A DNA stretch of 55,090 nt, taken from contig PAZH01000049.1 of assembly GCA_002716125.1 (NCBI GenBank), forward strand, positions 1 through 55,090, read 5' to 3'. Below, piece after piece: positions 42,478 through 50,758 of this stretch. The translations under genes and the position numbers were made by a program. This DNA comes from Rhodospirillaceae bacterium. GTDB taxonomy: Bacteria > Pseudomonadota > Alphaproteobacteria > UBA8366. A model generated the notes under the pieces. The model was not told the origin of the DNA and made no database searches. It saw nothing but the letters and a program-made list of their open reading frames with translations. Within the stretch, counting starts at the first letter, position 1, and every line of letters starts with the position of its first letter.

Positions 42478-44263
42478 GGTCTGTCATCCCCAATCCGCTC
42501 CTTAGATCTCTTGCGCACGCCTCAACGACACTGTCCCAATGGCCGAACTTTTCCTGACGATACAGACGCATTGTCGGATACCAGGGCGAATCCGTCCGGT
42601 TCATCAAGTAGCGCCAATCCGCATGATGACCGAGCATGACCCAGACGTTCTTACCAAGCGCGCCGGCGAGATGTGCCGTTGCAGTATCGACCGTGATGAT
42701 GAGATCCAGGGCGTCGACAGCGGCGGCCGTGTCGGTGAAATCCCGGCACAGTGCGCCAAAGTCCACTATGTCCGGTGAAAGTTCGGAAGGTGTTGCGCCG
42801 AATTGCAGACTGACAAACTCGTAATCGCGCTGGTCGAGTAGGAGCCTCATTGCGGTCGGCGGACAGCTGCGAATCCAGTCGTCCTGGCGATCCGGATTAC
42901 CGCTCCAGACAAGGCCGACCGACGGTTTCTCCGTCTGCAATCGTTGGCGGAAGCCTTCGGTGGCATCGCCCGCGGCCCTTAGATATTGAGTCGCGGTTGG
43001 CATATGTCCGGCGAATTCTGCCATTCGAAGCGGTAGGCTCATGAGCGGAATTTGAAAATCCGTTTCGGGTAACGCTTCACCGCGAGCGAGAAGCTTTGTG
43101 ACTCCATCCAGACTCGAGCAGAGTGACTTCAGCGCTTTCTGACATTCGAAGACGACTTCGCCAGCTTGTTGTGCGATGAGCGGTAGATAGCGTGCAAACT
43201 GTATCGTGTCGCCGAAACCTTGTTCCGCATAGACAAGAATGGATTTCCCTGCGAGCGGTTGTCCCGTCCACGGCGTCCCGGCAAAGGATCTGCGTTTGGC
43301 CGTGAATGATGTCGCTTGCCATCTCGCTTCGTAATTGCGCCATCCGTCATCGAAATAGCCCAACATCAATTGTGCAATGCCAAGGCTCATCCGAATGTCC
43401 GGGGTCTCGGGTGCCAGCGCTAGGGCTTTCTCATAGAGCGCAATGGCGCCTTCGGGTTGGTTCTTGTTGATCAGAGTCAGCCCGAGATTTGCGTAAGCCC
43501 GCAAATCCCCTGGGTTGAGCTCGAGCGCTTCCGAATATTGCTGGGCGGCGTCGGTCAGCTGACCGGTCTTTCGATACAAGTTTCCCAGATTGAGCTTCGC
43601 ATCGATATTTTTGGGTTGCAGTGCGAGCGCTTGGACGAACGTTTCTTTCGCCTTGTCGACTTCGCCAGATGCATCGAGCGCCACTCCTAGATTGTTGAGG
43701 GCTTCCACATTTTCTCTGTCGATTTGGATCGCGCGCTCGAAGCAATGGATGGCTTCCGGGTATCGCCCTAAATCGCAAAGTGCGAGCCCGAGATTGTTCT
43801 CGGCTTCCCCGTAGTTCCGTTCGAGGCGAAGAGCCTGTTGGGCCGCGGCCTCCGCATCCGATGGGCGCCCGGCAAGGCGCAGCGCAGCGGACAGATTGTT
43901 GTGGGTTTCGGGAATGTCGGCGCGGATCGCAATGCTCCGTTGATAAAGATCCACTGCTTGTGTGAAGGCCGAATCCTTTAGATAGGCATTGCCGAGATGG
44001 AACAACGTGCCAGCGTCCTCGGGATCGAGACGAAGTGATTGCTCGAGGAACGTTTCCGCATCATCTTCGAGGCCAATTCGGAGTGCGTTGATGCCGCGCA
44101 GTTTCCAGGCGGCGGCGATCTGCGGGTGCGCCTCCAGGACTTGCCGCAGTATTTCTTCCGTGCGCGCGTGGTCGCCTTTATCGAAAGCCGACTGCGCGCT
44201 GGCGAGGATATCCGCCAGCGATCCGACAAGGCTACCGGACGGCTCGTGTTGTGCAGGCTTCAT
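42470..44263 (-). CDS. TPR protein with FlmG/GT9-like glycosyltransferase domain (2)
   Basis: From ATG 44263 (MKPAQHEPSG) it has 597 residues; a TTG at 44302 is a less likely start. About nine TPR units in the first 300 residues (YLKDSAFTQAVDLYQRSIAIR, EALNNLGVALDASGEVDKAKETF), then the FlmG-type GT domain: VYAEQGFGDTIQFARYLPLI, GLVWSGNPDRQDDWIRSCP and LIITVDTATAHLAGALGKNVWVMLGHHADWRYL. It is a paralogue of the protein at 34529 and lies directly after flgL in the same operon, 62 bp away, which supports a role in flagellar modification. Confidence 0.85.
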   Translation of the reverse strand: MKPAQHEPSGSLVGSLADILASAQSAFDKGDHARTEEILRQVLEAHPQIAAAWKLRGINALRIGLEDDAETFLEQSLRLDPEDAGTLFHLGNAYLKDSAFTQAVDLYQRSIAIRADIPETHNNLSAALRLAGRPSDAEAAAQQALRLERNYGEAENNLGLALCDLGRYPEAIHCFERAIQIDRENVEALNNLGVALDASGEVDKAKETFVQALALQPKNIDAKLNLGNLYRKTGQLTDAAQQYSEALELNPGDLRAYANLGLTLINKNQPEGAIALYEKALALAPETPDIRMSLGIAQLMLGYFDDGWRNYEARWQATSFTAKRRSFAGTPWTGQPLAGKSILVYAEQGFGDTIQFARYLPLIAQQAGEVVFECQKALKSLCSSLDGVTKLLARGEALPETDFQIPLMSLPLRMAEFAGHMPTATQYLRAAGDATEGFRQRLQTEKPSVGLVWSGNPDRQDDWIRSCPPTAMRLLLDQRDYEFVSLQFGATPSELSPDIVDFGALCRDFTDTAAAVDALDLIITVDTATAHLAGALGKNVWVMLGHHADWRYLMNRTDSPWYPTMRLYRQEKFGHWDSVVEACARDLRSGLGMTDRA

Positions 44264-44324
44264 ACCCGAAGATTTATCCGGGATTGAGAGCGGCGCTGTC
44301 AATCCGCGCGTTATAGTGCAGCCG

Positions 44325-45299
44325 TTATCTCAGGAAGTTCGAGAGGGACAGTGTTTGAATTCGCGCGATCGTCGTGAAGGACGCCTCCAGCTGAATTTGC
44401 TCGAAATTCAAAGCGGTAACGGCTTCCGCGGCATCGACATTTTCGATTTCAGCGATCGTGTCCTGTGCGAATTTGAGGAAATCGTTGTGCTTGCCCTTAA
44501 TGCTATCGAGCACTGTTTGGTCGAGGCCGATATCGGCACGGAGGTCCGAGAGTGTCTTGTTCGCACCGTTGTTGTCGATCAATTCGGTCAGCTCAGCAAC
44601 GGCCGCATTTAGGAATGTCTGCTCGTCCGCAGTGATTGGGTCCGTGAAGGTTACGTTGGAGACATTGTCTAGAGTACGAATTAACTTTTCGAATGCGTCT
44701 TGGTCGGCGTTGATACCATATGAAACACTAAAATTGTCATCGATACGGGTAGCCTGTGTTGTTGCATCGCCCTCATAGTAACCCGTGTCTGCGGTTTGAT
44801 CGAAGGTTGGGTTTGGTGGTCCAGTGATGACAGGCGTCGTGTAGGTACCGTTATTTAGATCGACCGGTTTCGAATCAACGTTGCCGCCCGCAAACAAGAA
44901 GCGGCTGTCATCCTTTGTGTTTAAGATAGTGACGAGTTGATCGAGTGATGCCTGCATGAGAGACGCGAGCTGACTGTCGTTAGCCTGACTTCCGTTGAAA
45001 GAGGTTGCAATATCGGTGCGAGCTTTTCGCGCGATGTCTTCGATTTGGTCCAGAGCTAAGGCCATCAGGTCGAGACGTTTTTCGGTGATTATGATATTTT
45101 GTAGAAACTGTTCAGCCTGCGCCAATTCACTCTTCAGATTGACTAAGCGTGTGGCGTCATCGGCGATGCCGGAGAAGGCCTGTGTTTTCTTGCCGGAAGC
45201 GATTTGGACCTGCAAGTCGTTTACATTGCGCTGAGTGCGCAAAGCGCTGCTTGTGATCATTTGCTGTTGGGCAAGGGTGGCAACCCGTGTTGTGACCAT
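44325..45299 (-). CDS. flgL: FlgL hook-filament junction protein (HAP3)
   Basis: The protein has 324 residues, a flagellin-like fold: N-terminal MVTTRVATLAQQQMITSSALRTQRNVNDLQVQIASGKK, C-terminal FEQIQLEASFTTIARIQTLSLSNFLR. The absence of the flagellin-type C-terminus and the place immediately after flgK identify FlgL. It forms the second junction ring between hook and filament. It follows flgK by 11 bp. The middle (TPVITGPPNPTFDQTADTGYY) is a short surface loop. Confidence 0.93.
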   Translation of the reverse strand: MVTTRVATLAQQQMITSSALRTQRNVNDLQVQIASGKKTQAFSGIADDATRLVNLKSELAQAEQFLQNIIITEKRLDLMALALDQIEDIARKARTDIATSFNGSQANDSQLASLMQASLDQLVTILNTKDDSRFLFAGGNVDSKPVDLNNGTYTTPVITGPPNPTFDQTADTGYYEGDATTQATRIDDNFSVSYGINADQDAFEKLIRTLDNVSNVTFTDPITADEQTFLNAAVAELTELIDNNGANKTLSDLRADIGLDQTVLDSIKGKHNDFLKFAQDTIAEIENVDAAEAVTALNFEQIQLEASFTTIARIQTLSLSNFLR

Positions 45300-45310
45300 T
45301 GTCTAAATCC

Positions 45311-47422
45311 TTATCTGACCGAGTCGATCAATTCTTGCAGCATGTCCGCCGCGGTCGTGATGATGCGGGCCGCGGCGTTGAACGATTGCTCCAGCACGAC
45401 CAAGTTTGCGAGCTCTTCGTCCAAGTTCACGCCAGAAACGGATGAAGCACGAAATTCCAATGTTTGTGTGAACTGCGTTGTGAATTCGAGTTCCACCCGT
45501 GCGTCATTCGTCTGTGCGGCTTGTAGACCGAGCATCTGAGCCGAGTAATCTGCAAGCGTCGTGGCAACACCGGTAATCCCGCCGGATGTGCCGAATGTTT
45601 GAGACGAGCTGAAAACACCCGCGATATTCGTGGCGACCGTGTTGTCGCCAGGGGCAACACCGGTTGTCGTGCTGACGGTTCCGTGAGCTAAACGCGCTGG
45701 GTCGGTGACAATATCGGTGTTGACCTGAAAGCGTCCGGAGAGTGCACGATTGTCAGTCGTAAGACCAATCTGCGATACGAAGGAACCGCTATCGGTAATC
45801 GTGAAATTATTTCTATCTGTATCCGTGACGACGAGCCGGCGGCCGGCTCCATCATTGATGATAGACGCCGATATATTCGCATTTGCTAAGTCTGTGTCGC
45901 CGCTGATGTTTGTCGCGATCGTATCGAGAGACTGGCCGGTCGTGTAGGCAATCGTCACCGGAGAGTTCGTAAAGTTTCCCGTAAAAGTGAGGTTGCCTGC
46001 GATGCCGAGAGCTGTCGTGCTGCTTGAGACTTGAGACGATAAAAACGAATTGTAATCGCTGGAGCTGGATTCTTGAACGATCAGGTCATTCAATCCGAAG
46101 AAATGTGAAAAATTCCGCGTCTCACCCTGGATCACCGTATAGGCGCTTGTGCTGTTTGCGACCGCAATCCCATGGGCGGCATTGTCCGCAGAAATCACTA
46201 ATTTGCCATCGCTATCGATTGATGCGCTGGCGTTGGTCATCCTGTTAATTGTGGTCGCGACTTCACCAGCCGTATCAACAGAGGCCGCACTTAGGTCTGC
46301 GATGTTTAACGTTTCAACGACTGCACCGGTTGTCCGGTTTATGACCACGATATCTACAGCGCCCGTTCCCGATAAAAGGTCACCGGAAGCAAACGTTTGT
46401 GAGCCTGTGAGGGTATTCGGCGGAGGAGAAGCAGAACCCGAGTTGTGCTGCGCGTTTAACTGAACTGAGAGCTTTTGTACCAACGTATCAAGTTCGGCTT
46501 GGATATTGGGTAGAACGGTATCGCGTAAATCGACGAGACCTTTCAGTTTGCCCGTTGTGATCTCTGTGGTGATATCGTTCGTGCCGTTTGTCGTATCCGG
46601 CGTGCCGAGGAAGATTCCACCGATACCGCCGGGATATCCTGAATCCGTCGGTTCCAGATATGAAAGCGTGGCACTCATCTGCACGGCAGAGATGTGGCTC
46701 GCTGCCTCGACAACCGGAGTGCTGAGTAGGTTCCGCCCTGTATTTGTAAGTATCGTCAGCAGACCCGTCGAATCTTCAACAATCCGAATGTCCATCTGCT
46801 CAGCTAGGCGATTGACGGCGCGGTCGCGTTCGTCGCGCTCCTCGCCGCTTGGCTGATTTAGAACCTCGGCACGGGCAACGCGCCCGTTGAGGTCATTGAT
46901 GATGTTGAGTTCGTTATTAATATTGGTTGTGGAACGGCTGATCTCCTGGTCGGCTCTCAGACGCAGATTTTGTATATTTGTGCTAAGTTCTTGTATCTGC
47001 AGTACCATTTTCCGTAATTCATTTACGGCATTAAAGGCTGCGGCGGATGACTCCGGCGTGACGGAGAAGGCTTCCAAGGAATCGCGTACCTCCCCCAAGG
47101 CATTCGTAATGCTGCGATTATTTTCCGGCGAGGCAAAGAGTGCTTCGAGCTGACTTAGGAATTCTTCGCGGACGTCCAGATTTCCAATGATCGCTTGCTG
47201 ATCACGAATTTCCCTGATGAGAAACTCGTCCACGACACGATCGACATTTGTTACGTTAACCCCGGCGCCGGTGCCGTTCACGGTATTTGTCGTGAACTTC
47301 ACGTCCTTTCGCGAATACCCCTCGGTATTCACATTGGTGATATTGTGCGACGTAGCCTGCAGTGCTGTCTGAGTGGCGGAAAGGCCACTCAGCGCTGTTC
47401 TTAATGCGAGGGTCAGTGTCAT
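45311..47422 (-). CDS. flgK: FlgK hook-filament junction protein (HAP1)
   Basis: The protein has 703 residues. The N-terminal rod/hook motif is LSATQTALQATSHNITNVNTEGYSRKDVKF; the C-terminal motif is VVLEQSFNAAARIITTAADMLQELIDSVR. The long middle is Thr/Asp/Ser-rich (about 290-620), larger than in enteric FlgK of about 550 residues, so an extra surface domain is present. FlgK links the hook to FlgL. It follows the flgN chaperone gene by 10 bp. Confidence 0.95.
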   Translation of the reverse strand: MTLTLALRTALSGLSATQTALQATSHNITNVNTEGYSRKDVKFTTNTVNGTGAGVNVTNVDRVVDEFLIREIRDQQAIIGNLDVREEFLSQLEALFASPENNRSITNALGEVRDSLEAFSVTPESSAAAFNAVNELRKMVLQIQELSTNIQNLRLRADQEISRSTTNINNELNIINDLNGRVARAEVLNQPSGEERDERDRAVNRLAEQMDIRIVEDSTGLLTILTNTGRNLLSTPVVEAASHISAVQMSATLSYLEPTDSGYPGGIGGIFLGTPDTTNGTNDITTEITTGKLKGLVDLRDTVLPNIQAELDTLVQKLSVQLNAQHNSGSASPPPNTLTGSQTFASGDLLSGTGAVDIVVINRTTGAVVETLNIADLSAASVDTAGEVATTINRMTNASASIDSDGKLVISADNAAHGIAVANSTSAYTVIQGETRNFSHFFGLNDLIVQESSSSDYNSFLSSQVSSSTTALGIAGNLTFTGNFTNSPVTIAYTTGQSLDTIATNISGDTDLANANISASIINDGAGRRLVVTDTDRNNFTITDSGSFVSQIGLTTDNRALSGRFQVNTDIVTDPARLAHGTVSTTTGVAPGDNTVATNIAGVFSSSQTFGTSGGITGVATTLADYSAQMLGLQAAQTNDARVELEFTTQFTQTLEFRASSVSGVNLDEELANLVVLEQSFNAAARIITTAADMLQELIDSVR

Positions 47423-47432
47423 CTCACATTCC

Positions 47433-47876
47433 TCACAATTGCTGGTTTAAGGTCATTGGGGCTACCGACATCCTGGCCCGACGGGTCTGGTAGGGTACGG
47501 TCCCAGCGGCACCATAGCCGTTCGGTCGCGTCTCTTGCCTAGAAGCTAGATTGGCGATCTTGTGGACCATTCTTGTGTTCATCTCTAGGGCGGCACGCAG
47601 GGCATTGGCGTTCCGCTTCGCGGATCGGTTGAACGCTTCGCTGGCATGGCGCAGACGTACGCGGATTTCAGGCGCGATAGCATTGAATACGCCGGTATCC
47701 TGGATAGCTTCTCGCATGCGGAGTTCGTAAAGGCCCGAAAGCGAGGTCTTTTCCTGTTGCAGTGCTCCGATCTCCTTGATCCGCAGTTCCTGCAACAGTT
47801 CGTTCTCTTGTTCGATCAACGCGGTCAGCGATTCGGTGACTTCGATCAGTTCGTGAGCGCGTGCTGTCGGGTCCAT
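47433..47876 (-). CDS. flgN: FlgN-like export chaperone
   Basis: The protein has 147 residues, mainly helical, with a Glu/Leu-rich N-terminal coiled coil (ELIEVTESLTALIEQENELLQELRI) and a basic, less ordered end (ETRPNGYGAAGTVPYQTRRARM). FlgN binds FlgK and FlgL and keeps them export-competent; sequence conservation in the family is low, so the call depends on this helical profile and on the position directly before flgK. It is separated by 4 bp from the rod-binding gene. Confidence 0.75.
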   Translation of the reverse strand: MDPTARAHELIEVTESLTALIEQENELLQELRIKEIGALQQEKTSLSGLYELRMREAIQDTGVFNAIAPEIRVRLRHASEAFNRSAKRNANALRAALEMNTRMVHKIANLASRQETRPNGYGAAGTVPYQTRRARMSVAPMTLNQQL

Positions 47877-47880
47877 TTTC

Positions 47881-48228
47881 CTACTCCCCGTGCACTTCCT
47901 GCATCTTCAGCAATTGTTGCTGAACCGCATCGGCAATGCCGAAGTTGCCTTGCTTGGCAGCTTCCTTGCCGTATTCCTGAATCATGATGGAACGGAAGAC
48001 CTTTTCGCCTTGCCCGCCGCCGAAAGGACCGTCGGTCTTGATGCCAGACATCATCGTTTCCATCATCTTGGAGACGAAGAAAGCTTCGAAATCCTGCGCG
48101 ACGGTATTGATCTGCTCCATGCTCATCTTCTTCACGGCCTTGTTGCCGGATTGCGGCACGGTCGGCTGCTGCGAAGCTTGGTAGCCGTGGAAAGCTTGAT
48201 CTACATATGCACCTGTATCGATCATCAC
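47881..48228 (-). CDS. flgJ: FlgJ-type rod-binding protein, no muramidase domain
   Basis: The protein has 115 residues and consists only of the rod-binding domain (INTVAQDFEAFFVSKMMETMMSGIKTDGPFGGGQGEKVFRSIMIQEYGKEAAKQGNFGIADAVQQQLL). In alphaproteobacteria the peptidoglycan-cleaving domain of enteric FlgJ is missing and is provided by a separate enzyme; none is present in this window. It overlaps the flgI stop by four bases (ATGA). Confidence 0.9.
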   Translation of the reverse strand: MMIDTGAYVDQAFHGYQASQQPTVPQSGNKAVKKMSMEQINTVAQDFEAFFVSKMMETMMSGIKTDGPFGGGQGEKVFRSIMIQEYGKEAAKQGNFGIADAVQQQLLKMQEVHGE

Positions 48229-49385
48229 AGCACCTCAATGTCCGCTTGCATGGCGCCGGCCGCTTTGACGGCCTGAAGGATGGTGATCATATCGCGGGGG
48301 CCGATACCGAGCGCATTCAGACCATTGACGAGTTCTTGCAGCGTCACACCGTTCGGCAGGACGGCGAACTTTCGATCTTCGCCTTCTTCGACTTCGACTG
48401 CCGTTCGGTTAACGGTTTCCGTCGTACCGGTGTTCGAGAACGGCGTTGGTTGCGAGACTTGCTGTGTCTCCGTAATTCGGATGGTCAAGTTGCCTTGTGC
48501 GATAGGAACGGTGCTGATCCGAACATTCTCGCCCATCACGATCACGCCGGATTGCTCGTCGATAATCACCTTGGCGATCTGGTCCGGTTGAACTTGAAGT
48601 TGCTCGATATCCGTCAGGAGTTCCACAAGCTCCCCTTTATAGTTCGAGGGAATATCGAGGACGACGGTCGCGTTGTCCGAGGCTTTCGCCGTCTTCAATC
48701 CGACAAACGCGTTAATCGCGCGCGAAATTCGGCGTGCCGTGGTGAAATCGGGATTACGTAAAGATAAACGGACCCGTTTCAGATCCGACAGCTGAAAGGG
48801 AAGTTCTCGTTCGACGATGGCACCATTTGGAATACGACCACTTGTCGGGACACCCTTCACGACTGTCTCGGCTGCGCCGGTTGCGGCAAAACCGCCAACG
48901 GCGAGGGTGCCTTGCGCGACGGCATAGACCTCACCGTCCGCACCGAGCATTGGCGTGACCAGGAGCGTACCGCCGAGAAGACTGCTCGAATTTCCAAGTG
49001 CGGAGACGGAAACGTCGATCTTCACACCTTGGCGGGCAAAGGCGGGAAGTTGCGCCGTGACCATAACAGCGGCGACGTTCTTGGCATCGAGCGACGTATC
49101 GTTCGCATTGACGCCGAGCCGCTCCAACATGCCGATCAAGCTTTGTTTGGTGAAGACGTTGCTCGAAAGCGAATCGCCCGTGCCGTTCAGGCCGACGACC
49201 AATCCGTAACCGATGAGAATGTTCTCACGTACGCCTTCGATGTCGACGATATCTTTGATCCGGGATTGCGCGATTGCCGCATTGGTCCATGTCAGACCTG
49301 TCGCAATCACGGCCAACGCAAAAATGACGCGGCGCACCGGATTTATTGCTTTGAGATGGTTTGCTGAGTTCTTCATCTCCACCAT
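48225..49385 (-). CDS. flgI: FlgI flagellar P-ring protein
   Basis: The protein has 386 residues. A signal peptide is visible (VRRVIFALAVIATGLTWTNAAIAQ, cleavage about residue 39-40), then the P-ring sequence SRIKDIVDIEGVRENILIGYGLVVGLNGTGDS. It forms the bushing in the peptidoglycan layer. ATG 49385 is used; in-frame GTG 49382 and ATG 49376 are alternatives with different spacing from GGGAG. A sigma-54 promoter lies about 35 bp upstream, heading the flgI-flgJ-flgN-flgK-flgL-glycosyltransferase operon. It is divergent from fliX. Confidence 0.96.
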   Translation of the reverse strand: MVEMKNSANHLKAINPVRRVIFALAVIATGLTWTNAAIAQSRIKDIVDIEGVRENILIGYGLVVGLNGTGDSLSSNVFTKQSLIGMLERLGVNANDTSLDAKNVAAVMVTAQLPAFARQGVKIDVSVSALGNSSSLLGGTLLVTPMLGADGEVYAVAQGTLAVGGFAATGAAETVVKGVPTSGRIPNGAIVERELPFQLSDLKRVRLSLRNPDFTTARRISRAINAFVGLKTAKASDNATVVLDIPSNYKGELVELLTDIEQLQVQPDQIAKVIIDEQSGVIVMGENVRISTVPIAQGNLTIRITETQQVSQPTPFSNTGTTETVNRTAVEVEEGEDRKFAVLPNGVTLQELVNGLNALGIGPRDMITILQAVKAAGAMQADIEVL

Positions 49386-49419
49386 TTCTCCCGCAAAGAA
49401 GTTTTCCCGACAAAGTTAT

Positions 49420-49435
49420 TGCGAACTGCATGCCA
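49420..49435 (-). promoter_or_regulatory. Sigma-54 promoter of the flgI operon
   Basis: On the minus strand the sequence is TGGCATG-CAGT-TCGCA with GG-GC spacing of 12; one mismatch in each element. It leaves a leader of about 25 nt before flgI. Two FlbD-type sites lie about 93 and 114 bp upstream. Confidence 0.7.
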
Positions 49436-49518
49436 TATATTGAATTCTATTAAGTAATTGAAAAATAATATAAAAATATACAACTTCGCAGGCTTTGGAG
49501 ATGCCGCGAAATTGAGAA

Positions 49519-49552
49519 GGCAAGGCGTGCCCAGCGATTGGAAAAGATTGCC
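49519..49552. promoter_or_regulatory. Pair of FlbD-type sites between flgI and fliX
   Basis: GGCAA-GGC-GTGCC (49519-49531) and GGAAA-AGA-TTGCC (49540-49552) each have one mismatch to GGCAA-N3-TTGCC. Their centres are 21 bp apart, two turns of the helix. The distance from the flgI promoter matches the other late promoters. Confidence 0.5.
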
Positions 49553-49621
49553 CAGCTCCGGTAACTCAGTGATTTCGCTTAATGGTTTCGTCATCCCGTA
49601 AAAGGGATTAAGATTTCCCGC

Positions 49622-50047
49622 ATGAAAATCGAAAGAACAACTTCCGTCGGATCTTCACCCATAAAACGCGGTGAGCGATCACAGAAATCCGGTTCCGGTA
49701 AATTCGCAAAAGAAGTCGCCGGACAGGAAAGCACTGTGGATCCCGTCAGCGGTGCGGCGCCCGCCCATGCAGTCGATGCTTTGCTTGCAATTCAAGAGGT
49801 TGATGATGCAACGACGGGTGGCGGCAATGCGCGGGGGCGTCAGTGGGGCGGAGAGGTTTTGGACCGATTAGAGGCTGTTCGCCTCGGTCTTTTGTCGGGT
49901 GGTATTCCAATCAGTGAATTACGCAGTATCGCGGAATTGGTTGAACGCCAGCGAGAGAATGTGACGGATCCGGGGCTGCAGGCCTTATTGGATGAGATCG
50001 AACTCCGCGCGCGGGTCGAATTGGCCAAATACGAGCGCGATTCCTAG
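49622..50047 (+). CDS. fliX: FliX flagellar assembly regulator
   Basis: The protein has 141 residues. It starts MKIERTTSVGSS, has a low-complexity middle, and the FliX core VDALLAIQEVDD, GEVLDRLEAVRLGLLSGGIPISELRSIAELVERQRENVTDPGLQALLDEIELRARVELAKY. FliX in Caulobacter couples early assembly to FlbD activity: it inhibits FlbD before the basal body is complete and supports it after. It lies opposite flgI and before dksA, the same neighbourhood as in Caulobacter. Confidence 0.88.
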   Translation: MKIERTTSVGSSPIKRGERSQKSGSGKFAKEVAGQESTVDPVSGAAPAHAVDALLAIQEVDDATTGGGNARGRQWGGEVLDRLEAVRLGLLSGGIPISELRSIAELVERQRENVTDPGLQALLDEIELRARVELAKYERDS

Positions 50048-50093
50048 AAATTCTGCGGATTTTCCGGTGTCACGGGAAATTCATTCTAAAGGC

Positions 50094-50151
50094 AAATTCA
50101 AAGGCTTGCGGGAGCGTTAACCACTCCATATACTCCGCGCGCCTTGAATTT
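50094..50151 (+). promoter_or_regulatory. dksA promoter flanked by an inverted repeat
   Basis: TTGCGG (50106-50111) and TATACT (50129-50134) are separated by 17 bp, a good housekeeping-type -35/-10 pair. An imperfect inverted repeat flanks it: AAATTCAAAGGC (50094-50105) and GCCTTGAATTT (50141-50151), complementary except for one missing base. It may be an operator or may form a structure at the 5' end; this is an inference. Confidence 0.55.
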
Positions 50152-50178
50152 AGGGGGGTACCCGAGCGAGGAGTAACG

Positions 50179-50607
50179 ATGGCGTCGAAGAAACGACCTT
50201 CGCTTCCGAAGAACTACAAACCGACGGAAAAAGAGAACTTTATGAGTGCTCGCCAGCGCGAGTATTTTCGTCGGAAACTGCTTAGTTGGCGCGAAGAATT
50301 GCTCGATGAGTCGAGCGAAACGCTAAAAAACATGCAGGAAGAGAGCTTAGCCGAGCCAGATATGGCGGACCGAGCGTCGCTTGAGGCTGATCGCGCGCTC
50401 GAACTGCGGACCAGAGATCGTCAACGCAAGCTGATTTCGAAAATCGATGAGGCTCTCGAACGCCTTGAAGCCGGCGAATACGGATATTGTGAAGAAACCG
50501 GCGAGCCGATTTCTTTAAAACGCCTCGAAGCACGGCCAATCGCAACGTTGAGCGTCGAAGCGCAAGAACGCCACGAGCGTATGGAGCGGACCCGCCGCGA
50601 CGATTGA
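50179..50607 (+). CDS. dksA: DksA RNA-polymerase-binding regulator
   Basis: The protein has 142 residues. The coiled coil carries the acidic tip motif DxxDxA as DMADRA, needed with ppGpp for RNA-polymerase control. The C-terminal globular part (YGYCEETGEPISLKRLEARPIATLSVEAQERHE) keeps only one Cys of the four zinc ligands of E. coli DksA, as in several alphaproteobacterial DksA proteins. The start has GAGGAG at 5-nt spacing. It has its own promoter and is followed by a strong bidirectional terminator; the gene is a housekeeping one embedded in the flagellar cluster. Confidence 0.94.
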   Translation: MASKKRPSLPKNYKPTEKENFMSARQREYFRRKLLSWREELLDESSETLKNMQEESLAEPDMADRASLEADRALELRTRDRQRKLISKIDEALERLEAGEYGYCEETGEPISLKRLEARPIATLSVEAQERHERMERTRRDD

Positions 50608-50633
50608 TGCGCTTCGCATTAGATGGTTTGAAA

Positions 50634-50676
50634 AAATAAAGGGGGCCGATGTCCGTCGACATCGGCCCCTTCTTTT
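50634..50676. terminator. Bidirectional terminator between dksA and flgH
   Basis: A perfect 12-bp stem GGGGCCGATGTC (50642-50653) with GACATCGGCCCC (50658-50669) and a 4-nt loop has T-rich sequence after it on the plus strand (TTCTTTT) and A-rich sequence before it, which serves as a T tract on the minus strand. It ends both dksA and the flgF-flgH operon. Confidence 0.95.
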
Positions 50677-50758
50677 ACAGCGACCGTCTTGGATGAGGAG
50701 GAGGAGGATGGAGGCGACGGCCGCTGCAAATCCTCTCTAAACTTTGGTGACCCGTGGT

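Noticed and set aside
49506..49533. GGGCACGCC-TTGCC on the minus strand before flgI as a sigma-54 promoter
   Set aside because: The GG-GC distance is 10, not 12; a correctly spaced promoter lies at 49420-49435.
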